Origin: Fragum whitleyi
Lineage: Eukaryota > Mollusca > Bivalvia > Cardiida > Cardiidae
Direction: 5' to 3'
Assembly (NCBI GenBank): GCA_948146395.1
Contig: OX411548.1
Span: forward strand, 39,461,737 to 39,525,736
Length of the DNA stretch: 64,000 nt
The notes beneath the pieces were generated by a model. The model was not told the DNA's origin and made no database searches. It saw nothing but the letters and a program-made list of their open reading frames with translations. Both the position numbers and the translations under genes were made by a program. Positions 28,001-32,599 of the stretch are shown here, piece after piece; position 1 is the first letter of the stretch, and each line of letters begins with the position of its first letter.

Positions 28001-30333
28001 TACATGTCCACTACCTTAAAGTTTGGGAGTCCCTGCTTTAGATATGGACTTTATCATTTATACAATAATCTTTGTAAATTCAGAGCTATAAGATAAAGAA
28101 AGTGTTTGGAATGTATGAATATTTGGGGGTGCAAATTCATGAAAGAATTGAATACTGTTTAAAAATGTGTTCAATTCTTTTTTCATGAAATTGATCCCAA
28201 GAAGGTCAATGGAATTCATATCAGATAGTTTTGAGGGTCCAACCTACATATTTGTGTCTTAGACTTGCAAACCCTGTTTCCCTTAAAACTCTGTACATAT
28301 GACATTTTCCATGTCTTTAATTATGTGTCTGACTTTTCGTTAAGACAATATGGTTGGCCCAAGACAACTGATTTCAAGCCCCTGTTGAAACAGTTGACCT
28401 TGAGCTGTGACCTCGATCTTGGAAAATCCCCTTTCAATAGAACATCTATAACTATTCACAATGGAGAACAATTGGACGGATCAATGGACGTAGGGATTTG
28501 TGTTTGACCCAAAAAGCAGGTTTTTGACCATAAAAAATTGAAAATATTAGAATTTGACCTCTAAATTTTCTATCAGGAGGGGTCATTTTGATGCTTCAAA
28601 TGTTCAGTATTGTACCTCAAAACTGCTGCATATTGTAAATTTATAAAAATTAATTGTCTCCTTCATATTTTTATAATGGATTCATATTCATATGAAATCT
28701 CTTATAAAGATATGAAAGAGATAATTGAAGAAGTTCATCAGCTAATCAATCTTTTGTCTGTTTTGACCTCTTCAACAGCAGTTTTAACCCCTGGAAACTA
28801 CAGTTTAGGGGTCAATGACTCCTGAATTTGAAATGCTAGCACAAGCCCTTGGACCTACTTATTCATGTTAACTGGGTTGTTGTGACAACCATGTCTGGCT
28901 TACTACAAGCAGGCTCGATTTGCCTTCAAAAGCTTGCCAATGAAGAGAGAATACAATATTTCTCCTAATAAATACCCCTGGAGCTAAAACTAAGATGGTC
29001 AGGGAGCAATTATTAAGTATGTCAGACTTCACGAAATACCCATATTTTTTACCAGACAGTGGGTCTGGTAAACTTAAAATTTTAACCAGACCGAATTAAA
29101 TCCCATCAGACAGAAAAATACTACACATTGTGTATGTGACTAAATTTTGACGGTCAGTCGGTCCTGTAATCATGCAAAACTTATCGGACCGGCATGATTT
29201 TTACCAGACATGACAGTGGGACCGGCAGTATTTCGTGAAGTCTGGTATCTATTTTCTGATTTAAAAAACAACAAGGAACAGTAAAATTGATGTCTCTTAG
29301 GCCTTTTCCCTTTGAGGGGAATTTCCTATAAACAATGATTATTTAAAAGATATTCGCCTCAAATAAGAGAAGAAGTCTCAAAGCGTTCCTAAAATTTAGA
29401 AATTATTTTTTGTTAGTAAAAAATGTAGGAGCACCCCACTTTTAGGGATGGTGCTATTATAAAAGGAAATACAGTATTTCTGTTACAAATTTTTGTTTTT
29501 TAGTATATGAGATGAAATTTGGTCAAGCCAGGGGTAAATTTGTTTGTTTGTTAAATGAGGTTTACAGATTTCAGTTGTACCATGGCGGCTGTAACTGCTA
29601 CCAATGTAACCCTTGTATTTCTTGCACCAACATTAATATTTTTAAAAACCCTTTCCAAGCCTCAAGCTGCTATCAGACTTTGGTTTACAATTAGCCATCC
29701 ATTTGTGGGAGATAAATGTTAGAAAGTATATATGTGCAGTCGCCGCGGATGTAACCCATAGTAGCCAGGGTCTTGATCAAACCCTTTATGTCATTCAAAT
29801 TTTAGACAGCAGTAGGGTTTTAGTCTGACTTGAACAAAACAGGGTCCTAAGAGCTGAATTATTGAGATCTTTGGGGCCGTTTTCTTAAATTTGTGAAGTC
29901 CTTATCTTAGATATAGACTAGTGTTGGTCAATTGGCTTGAAATCCTAATCAATTATTGGTGTAACTCAAAAGAGCTAAATCAACTATTGATCATTACTTA
30001 ATCAGTTTCTTAGAAATAAATAGAATTCTCAATTTTCACTATTACAAAACAAGGTATGTTTATATTTATATGCCATTTTTTAATTTTTTTCTGCCAAATC
30101 ATTGTATAGGGCTTATTTTCATATGCAGAGTCCCTGTGGGTGCAAGGCATAAAATTTCGATATCTTCGCTGAAATATGTCAGTGAAATATCGTCTATTTA
30201 ATTAAAATGGGGAAATGACAGCGTGTTATTTTACATCAAGAAGAACGACTGTTCCGTCTGTATTATAGTTCAGCCACTCGTCAATTTCTCCATTTATTCT
30301 AGAGCTGACATCGTCTGTCATTTCACAAGCCAT
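1780..30333 (-). CDS. Large multi-exon RWD + UBC-fold protein, UBC-17/BIRC6-like, 3' end outside window
   Basis: I rebuilt this gene from 21 exons that all have AG/GT borders and keep reading phase at every join: 30235-30333, 26652-26733, 25682-25758, 25152-25201, 24511-24565, 22028-22093, 20820-20885, 20150-20213, 18975-19075, 17269-17348, 16095-16161, 15370-15435, 11661-11861, 10909-10995, 9120-9260, 7967-8218, 6959-7006, 5450-5486, 4941-5029, 3771-4032 and 1780-1892. They total 701 codons. The start is the ATG at 30331-30333 (MACEMTDDV), the first in a frame that runs into the exon 1 donor. Domain order is RWD-like, acidic linker, UBC fold, then a helical region. From family knowledge this matches ubiquitin-conjugating proteins with two UBC-like modules, such as C. 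elegans UBC-17 and the C-terminal part of BIRC6. Cytosolic ubiquitin transfer is an inference, because the expected catalytic UBC domain lies beyond the left edge. Exon calls are firm as a set; the exact orthologue is not. Confidence 0.85.
2203..2445. mobile_element. Foldback MITE, GGGCCCGTTTTAC family
   Basis: A central palindrome (GGAATTGTC..AAGACAATTCC) is flanked by long diverged arms and ends like TTTCACTAAC...GTTTAGTAAAACTTGCCCC. Other copies are at 8732, 45309 and 48180. Confidence 0.65.
2457..2696. mobile_element. ~240-bp MITE with GAAATTGCTT hairpin
   Basis: It starts AACCCTTTGCTGTTTAATCC and ends GGAAAGTGTTAA. The centre is the palindrome AAGAAGAAATTGCTT/AAGCAATTTCTTCTT. A second full copy is at 16906-17133. 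Shorter pieces with the same hairpin are at about 31700-31850 and 36790-36950 (inverted). Confidence 0.65.
3002..3083. repeat. Hairpin, CGATGGCTCAGCG family, older copy
   Basis: ATATCGATGACTCAGCCTGA pairs with TCAGACTGAGCCATCGATAT; several mismatches occur in the stem. Confidence 0.65.
3117..3176. repeat. Short palindrome CTCGTAACTACAGC
   Basis: CTCGTAACTACAGCTT pairs with AAGCTGTAGTTACGAG around a 4-5 nt loop. The core is shared with the larger element at 43667-44043. Confidence 0.65.
3330..3662. mobile_element. ~330-bp foldback element with TGACGTCA, copy 1
   Basis: It runs from ATTGAATGAGTGATCATGG, through a damaged palindrome around ACGAGGCTGTGCCGAG, to TATGACGTCATTTTCACGG and ends AACACCTGTGTAATATAA. 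It touches the 3' side of exon 20. The copy at 11930-12288 is inverted relative to it. Confidence 0.65.
4566..4937. repeat. Old hairpin of the same family, right arm cut by the SINE
   Basis: GTCAGCGCAACACAATTGTA pairs loosely with TACAACAGTGTTATACTAAC. The SINE at 4651-4918 interrupts the right arm. Confidence 0.5.
4651..4918 (+). mobile_element. Full-length tRNA-derived SINE with 12-bp target duplication
   Basis: The 5' part is tRNA-like, with an A box region (TAGAGCAGTTGGTTAGGC) and a B box (GGTTTGATCCC). A conserved body and a (CAAA)n tail follow. Both sides carry the same 12 bp, ACTAACTCCTTG (4639-4650 and 4919-4930). It sits in the right arm of a hairpin element and ends 22 nt from the 5' splice site of exon 19. 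Confidence 0.9.
4941..10995 (-). CDS. Exons 14-19: helical region resembling BIRC6 upstream of its E2 domain
   Basis: Exons are 10909-10995, 9120-9260, 7967-8218, 6959-7006, 5450-5486 and 4941-5029. Exon 15 contains YWAKGVGFGHNNRPGWDIGA, very like the KGTGFG...GWD segment I remember in BIRC6. The next exons give VYSVLEGSALIPCLE, NYLKVDSFLEISRHSV and VYTVIVNVIREL, which fit the order of BIRC6 just before its catalytic UBC domain. The middle of exon 16 is Ser/Thr-rich with a repeated AGTSSM. Two mini exons (48 and 37 nt) are supported by exact phase. Similarity to BIRC6 is from memory and should be tested by profile search. Confidence 0.75.
5336..5398. repeat. Diverged hairpin of the CGATGGCTCAGCG family
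   Basis: AACTATTGTAAGTGCC pairs with GTCAGTTACAATAGTT. It lies about 50 nt downstream of the exon 18 donor on the transcribed strand. Confidence 0.5.
6410..6558. mobile_element. Diverged copy of the piggyBac-type MITE
   Basis: GGTAGTGGACCAGATATAG and the core AAGGTTTCCTAATGG/TTTAGGAAACCATGG match the family. The right end and both TTAA sites are mutated. Confidence 0.6.
6800..6912. repeat. Stem part of the TGACGTCA-family element
   Basis: AACTCGGCAAAGCCTCGTTT and ATTTGGTATTCAATGACCAG match the stem end of copy 2. It lies just below exon 17. Confidence 0.5.
8462..8590 (-). mobile_element. SINE head fragment, same family as 4651-4918
   Basis: On the minus strand the B box (GGATTTGATCCCCGACGG) and the tRNA-like head are visible; the tail half is missing. 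It lies between exons 15 and 16 of the UBC-fold gene. Confidence 0.65.
8732..8973. mobile_element. Foldback MITE, GGGCCCGTTTTAC family
   Basis: Starts GGGCCTGTTTTACTAAACAT and ends AAGTTTAGTATATGGGTCCC, with the same central palindrome as the copy at 2.2 kb. A solo end (AAGTTTAGTAAAATGGACCC) lies at about 9081-9102, next to exon 15. Confidence 0.65.
8996..9066 (+). mobile_element. Short SINE body fragment
   Basis: The stretch with TGTCTCCCACCAATGGTTTG and ATCATAGACATATGTGG matches the middle of the SINE family. Neither head nor tail is present. Confidence 0.45.
9397..9520. repeat. Foldback with GTTTCTTGC ends
   Basis: GTTTCTTGCTGGGGTATATG pairs with CATATACCCAGGCAAGAAAC, and ATTTATTCCCGGC with GCCGGGAATAAAT. 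The loop carries CCCGAGCCGTAGGCGAGGG. Confidence 0.75.
10450..10606. mobile_element. Palindromic piggyBac-type MITE (157 bp)
   Basis: GGTAGTGGACCCGTAATAG at one end and CTATTACAGGTCCACTACC at the other. The interior is also a foldback (GGTTTCCTAATGATTC/GGAAACC). TTAA flanks the left end; the right flank is ATAA. Confidence 0.75.
11338..11510 (+). repeat. CTAGACTGTCGCAAAGTCG repeat family, short copy
   Basis: It matches the first half and the last 40 bp of the 26.2-kb copy, with an internal deletion. It lies between exons 13 and 14. Confidence 0.55.
11661..19075 (-). CDS. Exons 9-13: UBC-fold domain, catalytic Cys apparently absent
   Basis: Exons 18975-19075, 17269-17348, 16095-16161, 15370-15435 and 11661-11861 encode residues about 187-358. 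Recognisable UBC pieces in order are an N-terminal helix (LEAQNKTLQQIF), the strand NIYIWRVRMSKFD, the strand plus loop FEIDLFPFYPPLVKVIRPRL (the usual YP..PP segment) and WSPAKDMKSVLAEIKEFL (the W.P...I..VL helix). The usual HPN is replaced by RPR. The place where active E2s have G.ICL.IL reads RITNIELLQLSYW, with no Cys. By analogy with UEV proteins this domain would bind rather than carry ubiquitin. The LINE at 13.6-15.3 kb sits in the intron between exons 12 and 13. Confidence 0.8.
11930..12288. mobile_element. ~360-bp foldback element with two TGACGTCA sites, copy 2
   Basis: It starts TTGAATATTTTTATTATTAC, contains AATGACGTCATAATC and TTGTGACGTCAGTT, and ends with a clear stem (ATTTATTAAACTCGTCATCT/AGATGACTCGTTTAATAAAT). 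Partial copies are at 6800-6912 and 25300-25480. Confidence 0.65.
12714..13568. mobile_element. ~855-bp non-coding element with inverted ends
   Basis: Ends CTTAAAGACCTGGTTTAAG and CTTAAACCAGGTCTTTAA are inverted. No open frame over 63 codons lies inside and the interior is AT-rich. The LINE at 13569 begins immediately at the right end. Confidence 0.6.
13569..15280 (+). mobile_element. 5'-truncated non-LTR retrotransposon (LINE) in an intron
   Basis: The element begins inside the reverse transcriptase and ends about 300 bp past its ORF at AAATAAAG. It lies in the intron between exons 12 and 13 of the UBC-fold gene, in the opposite orientation. Its left edge touches the right end of the inverted-repeat element at 12714-13568. 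The 3' UTR has a short stem (GGCAAATATTTTGCC) before the A-rich end, similar to the 3' end of the LINE at 60.0 kb. Confidence 0.85.
13578..14975 (+). pseudogene. LINE ORF2 fragment: RT palm to C-terminal Cys/His motif
   Basis: The open frame (first ATG at 13653, frame open from about 13578) contains GLKQGEPLSPILYILF and the catalytic box FADDIVLF. The RT thumb follows, then CLCC...ETEYHFLLVCPYY, a Cys/His motif common near the C terminus of LINE ORF2. The endonuclease and N-terminal RT motifs are missing, so it cannot transpose alone. The ORF has no internal stop over 440 codons, which suggests a fairly recent insertion. The clade (I/Nimb-like or related) is uncertain. Confidence 0.85.
16625..16905 (+). 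repeat. AAATCTAAGTTGAAAAAG repeat family, copy 1
   Basis: It shares GTGCTGGATG, AAAAAATCTAAGTTGAAAAA and GATATTTGGAATAGG/GATAGTATAGG with 17420-17720. It ends AACACCAAGGTGTTCATATT, a small palindrome. Confidence 0.55.
16906..17133. mobile_element. Second ~230-bp GAAATTGCTT-hairpin MITE
   Basis: ATCCTTTGCTGTTTAATCCC through AGCAGGAAAGGGTTAA follows the 2.46-kb copy with about 10% difference. It lies in the intron between exons 10 and 11. Confidence 0.65.
17420..17720 (+). repeat. AAATCTAAGTTGAAAAAG repeat family, copy 2
   Basis: It matches copy 1 over most of its length and has an ACGACAACGACGACAACAAC minisatellite near the end. Both copies flank exon 10. Confidence 0.55.
17820..18965 (+). 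repeat. Diverged tandem triplication of ~300-340 bp in an intron
   Basis: CACAAGATGACAAAGTATTG or a variant recurs at about 17835, 18130 and 18468. Each is followed by TGTGC/ATATGTGCAG hairpins (GGTATAGACTAAGATCAGAC). A piece of exon 9 is included between units 2 and 3. Single copies of the ATATGTGCAG hairpin occur at 4250-4330 and 15835-15930. Confidence 0.6.
18402..18469 (-). pseudogene. Duplicated 3' part of exon 9
   Basis: This copy of 18975-19040 encodes TSNIASEILTNNLVKIMECE against TSNAASGILTNDLVKIMECE in the real exon. It keeps an open frame and a GT at the donor side. Upstream it runs into array DNA, with a fortuitous TTTTTCACCAG that could serve as an acceptor. Confidence 0.7.
19490..19950 (+). 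mobile_element. Old Helitron-like tandem-repeat copy
   Basis: Two diverged units contain GGGTTCATCCTTGTAAC/TGACC and AGAGTGTAAACA. The end keeps a damaged hairpin (CTCACCTTGAGTACATTTTG then CTAAAA). Same family as the units at 42.5 and 54 kb. Confidence 0.55.
20150..24565 (-). CDS. Exons 5-8: helical and acidic linker of the UBC-fold gene
   Basis: Exon 5 (24511-24565) encodes ALQLFNTRHIACHKESSE. Exon 6 (22028-22093) is almost all acidic (DDEEEVIDSDADNADIDD). Exon 7 (20820-20885, ADILSDDEAFTTEWELKVAR) and exon 8 (20150-20213, MKWSKREPFVREMMKQKRLE) change to a basic helix leading into the UBC fold. Exon 7 has a second in-phase donor after ...WELK that would drop five residues. The linker spans about residues 102-186. 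The acidic stretch probably keeps the two folded parts apart; no enzymatic motif is visible. Confidence 0.75.
20506..20753. mobile_element. ~250-bp MITE with CATTTCCAACAATTTC ends
   Basis: AGTACATGACATTTCCAACA and TTGTTGGAAATGTCATGCAC are inverted ends (about 30 bp). A diverged copy lies at about 1389-1585. Confidence 0.7.
21005..21300. mobile_element. Foldback element, ATATCTAACTTGG family
   Basis: The stem AAAAAATATCTAACTTGG pairs with CCTTGTTAGATATTTTTT, with an outer CACTAAGT/ACTTAGTG pair. The centre is TCTCGGCAGAGCCTCGA. A second copy is at 42215-42480. Confidence 0.65.
22183..24008 (+). mobile_element. Helitron-like non-autonomous element with eleven 145-bp repeats
   Basis: The left end reads ACAAGAGGGCCATAGTGGCC then CGCTCACCTGA. 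The right end is a stem (GAGCACTTCGTGCTC flanked by GCTCACCT/AGGTGAGC) closing in CTAA. Between them, GTGACCTAGTTTTTGAC recurs 11 times about every 145 bp, from 22344 to 23793, followed by a short ACGACGGACG minisatellite. A 5' end with a small inverted repeat, tandem repeats inside, and a 3' hairpin ending in CTRR are features of HINE/DINE-like and bivalve 'pearl'-like elements. Assignment is by structure only. It fills most of the intron between exons 5 and 6. Confidence 0.75.
24346..24510 (-). mobile_element. SINE tail-half abutting the exon 5 splice donor
   Basis: On the plus strand, TGATTGAATGGGGTTTTATG, GGAGCACCTAACAATTG and TTCCTGGTATTTCTC match the inverted body and tail of the family. 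The copy stops at 24510, so the intron after exon 5 begins GTAGGTTTGATAATC with SINE-derived bases almost from the donor. Confidence 0.75.
25152..30333 (-). CDS. Exons 1-4: N-terminal RWD-like domain of the UBC-fold gene
   Basis: Exon 1 (30235-30333) ends ...GTVVLLD at a GTAAAA donor. It joins in phase 0 to 26652-26733 (VSEDSVDKCTVQLLIGSEYE...), then 25682-25758 (YPKHEDGFLLESESVLQTW) and 25152-25201 (YLLEWQNKLRLCDVLD). Residues about 10-110 alternate short beta-like strands, carry a YP motif and end in long helices. That is the pattern of RWD domains, a UBC-related fold used for protein binding. Intron 1 is 3.5 kb and full of repeats. The domain name rests on pattern recognition, not on a profile search. 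Confidence 0.7.
25300..25480. repeat. Partial TGACGTCA-family element
   Basis: CGTTGAATATCTTTGTTATT, TGGGTGTTATAACAATAGTG and AACAGCGTTATATGTTTCGC match copy 2. The stem part is absent and the CRE-like site is mutated to GATGTCAC. Confidence 0.5.
25926..26110 (+). mobile_element. Possible tRNA-like SINE fragment
   Basis: The start resembles a tRNA half (GGCACTTGGCTTGTGACC ... TGTGGTTTCAGCCC), followed by a body with GTAAAACACTTTAAGCC. It is in the intron between exons 2 and 3. Evidence is weak. Confidence 0.35.
26150..26450 (+). repeat. CTAGACTGTGGCAAAGCG repeat family
   Basis: CTACAAGTGCTTGTCAATAA and GAAAAGCC...CCATCAAAGAGCCATAA are shared with 11338-11510 (shorter). The end is an ACAGACAGACC-like tail plus ACCCCCCTCCCAAACATAG. 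Confidence 0.55.
26836..28015. mobile_element. piggyBac-type MITE split by a 1-kb tandem-repeat element
   Basis: The left piece GGTAGTGGACTCG (from 26836) and the right piece (about 27890-28015, ending GTCCACTACC) are the two ends of the TTAA-flanked MITE seen at 10450 and 50133. TTAA is present at both outer edges (26832-26835 and 28016-28019). The interior is the element at 26851-27885. Confidence 0.75.
26851..27885 (+). mobile_element. Tandem-repeat element with ~160-bp units, family 2
   Basis: Four or more units contain AAATGACCTCCGCCCATAAA and GATTGATATCCATCAGTTAC. The end has GGACGGACAGACGCATGACG, then AGTGGCCTTCAGCCAGTGAA and GCTAAAA, so it has the same plan as the GAGCACTTCGTGCTC family with a different hairpin. 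A second copy is at 46905-47780. Confidence 0.65.
29019..29247. mobile_element. ~230-bp MITE with CTTCACGAAATAC ends
   Basis: GTCAGACTTCACGAAATAC and GTATTTCGTGAAGTCTGG are inverted ends, each bordered by TA. It lies in intron 1 of the UBC-fold gene. Confidence 0.65.
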
Positions 30334-30474
30334 TTCTGCATAATTTCTATTTTCGTGAGACCGGAAGTTTTTATTTTTTCTTGAACTTCCGGTTGGGCAT
30401 GGGCTAATTTCATGGAAACGCCCATCCCCCCTTTCGCATTTGCAGCGCAAACTGAAAAAAGGAGGCAGAAAAAG

Positions 30475-30746
30475 CACAGGCACTTGGATTCAGGATATAT
30501 GAAAAACATACCACTATCACTATAATAAATAATCCGCAAGGTAGTGCAGTCGCCATTTTCTAAGGGAACGGATGTTTTTAACAAGCAATTTGGTTCTCGA
30601 TTTTCACGAATAAACACGCCCTGTGACGGAAGCCAGAGATGCTTGTAAAAACATCCGTTCTCTTAAACATTGCGGCTGCACTACCTTGTGGCTTATTTAT
30701 TATAGTGATATACTTGTTGTTATAAGATCCTGAATCAAAGTGCCTG
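30475..30746. repeat. ~105-bp-armed inverted repeat upstream of the UBC-fold gene
   Basis: The left arm (CACAGGCACTTGGATTCAGG ... GGAACGGATGTTTTTA) and the right arm (TAAAAACATCCGTTCTC ... CCTGAATCAAAGTGCCTGTG) pair over about 105 bp with a spacer near 60 bp. The start codon of the gene is about 140 nt to the left, so this is promoter or 5' UTR. Confidence 0.8.
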
Positions 30747-30756
30747 TGAGAAAAAG

Positions 30757-30793
30757 TAAAAAAAAAAAAAAATAAAAAAAATAAAAAAAAACG
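30757..30793 (+). repeat. A-rich tract
   Basis: Three A runs are interrupted only by single T, just outside the right arm of the 30.5-30.75 kb inverted repeat. It may be an old poly(A) tail. Confidence 0.5.
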
Positions 30794-32040
30794 CTGATGT
30801 ATTTACGAGTCACAAGAAGAATGGTGTTATCCGGTGCGGATGCCGAATTTCGTATCGACCAGTCAGGTTTAACAAACAGTGTTAGGCAATCATTACGGCG
30901 GCAGGGACCCTGACCATATAAACACTACAACGATATCATATACCTTCCGATCCTCATATATGGCGCGCGAAAAGCAGAGAGTCAATTTTTAAGGGATAAG
31001 AGTAAAATTTTGTTAAATATCACAGACTTGACATTGATTTATTAATCAAAATTGTGACAAGATCCACTGTACAATGAAAAGGTTTTGTCACAATGAAATA
31101 ACCACAGTTTTCATTGTTTTGTTAACGATTTCCTATCGTTTGTAGTTCTTATTTTATTTCGATAAATGCTATTTTAATACGAGTGTGAGTTTGATAAATA
31201 TCATTAAAGAGGTTACGACAATGTGAGATGGATAAGGGCTTACTTACTACTAGAAGCAATCTAGATAGCCCTGTGTTCGGGAACAAGGGATAATCAATTT
31301 CTTTTTAATCTGTCATTACATTATAATTACCGCTTGCCAGTGAAACATTCTCGAACTTTATACTCAACGTAAATACGCATGCAACGTGACTCACGGTGAG
31401 TGCTAAATCGTATATACACGGGTGATATTCAAGAGGATCACCAGACTTCATCAAGCTGATAACAGACTTGGGTTATCAGTCGAACCACGGCGGAGGAAAC
31501 CAACCACAACATTGACAACAACGTGGCAAACCGTTTGCAAAATATAGCCTGCTTTGCACCAAACAGTTTGTTACGTTTTGTCATCTTAAACGCAGGGCTA
31601 GGGAACGACAATAGCACCAGTCCCCGGGATAGGGACCTGCGGATTTCAGGGAGGACTGGTAGAAGCTTCTATCTTGCAGGTCCTCAAGGCCTGTATAGTA
31701 AATGACCATATTATGTCCAAGCTGTCAAGTTTTGAAAAAAAAATCTGCTTTTTTAATGCTAAAATATTTCATTGCCCTATGGACATGTGTAAAAAGAAGA
31801 AATTGTTTGAAACAAGCAATTTCTTCTTTTTCCACAGTGTTTTCTATACAATTCACTTCTTAGATTGTTTAAAAATAGATAAAGTTTTCACAGGGGACCT
31901 GTTATTATCATCGAGGACCCGTAAGATTTCGGGCTAATAGACCATTCGGGCTTATTGTAAAATGTAGTTAGTGTCAAACCATGAGGGCAGTTATGCCTAC
32001 AGAGGTGGACAATATAGAGAATATCCTACAGGATAGACAG
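30794..32040. other. Upstream intergenic region of the UBC-fold gene
   Basis: I see no coding exon. The stretch contains a GAAATTGTTTGAAACAAGCAATTTC hairpin piece (31.79-31.83 kb), split here only in description, and a segment at 31.52-31.61 kb resembling part of the Mab-21 coding palindrome (GCCTGCTTTGCAC, AAACAGTTTGTTACG). Confidence 0.4.
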
Positions 32041-32045
32041 CCCAC

Positions 32046-32350
32046 CTACTGTAAGGTATCAATCAGCGTCAATCCAATTGATAGATCGTTGTCCCCACCC
32101 CTGACCACTGACATGACACACCCCATTCGGGAACAAGGCGATTCTACGGAATAGACCTCGGGAATAATGATGGCGCAGACCATGATGAAAGTGCGTCTTA
32201 TCGCACGTTGGTTAATGTGACGCCACAAACATTACTAAGGATGACTTTGCGAAAAACAAAATTAACGAAGGATAAGTTGGGCGTATTATAATTTGATAAC
32301 AAAACGCAGTGTTTTATTGCGTTTTTCATTAAATTATAATATGCCAAGAA
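32046..32350 (+). repeat. Paired repeat with GGCGATTCTACGGAATAGAC, copy 1
   Basis: It shares CGATTCTACGGAATAGACCT, AACGCAGTGTTTTATTGCG and ACATTACTAAGGATGACTTT with 38085-38345, about 80% alike. A stem AAAACGCAGTG..TTGCGTTTT is in both. No coding potential. Confidence 0.65.
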
Positions 32351-32599
32351 TATCTCCACAGACGATCGGAAAGACTTAACAAGATGTTTTCTAAGTTTTA
32401 AGTTCTTATCTTTGTAAGAACCAGATTGATATGTTCAGGGCAATTTTCGGGACATTTTTGAAGAAATCGATATATCTGAAACAAATCTACTTTCACTTGA
32501 AATTCAGGTTTACCGGTTTGAACCAACTTCTCGTGAATAATGCTAGCGTCAGATATCAATAATTTTGTTAAGTTTCTAGAACTTGTCCTTGTAGCCTGT

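Noticed and set aside
28265..28825. Two plus-strand ORFs in intron 1
   Set aside because: No domain, no splice support, and low-complexity AT-rich sequence.
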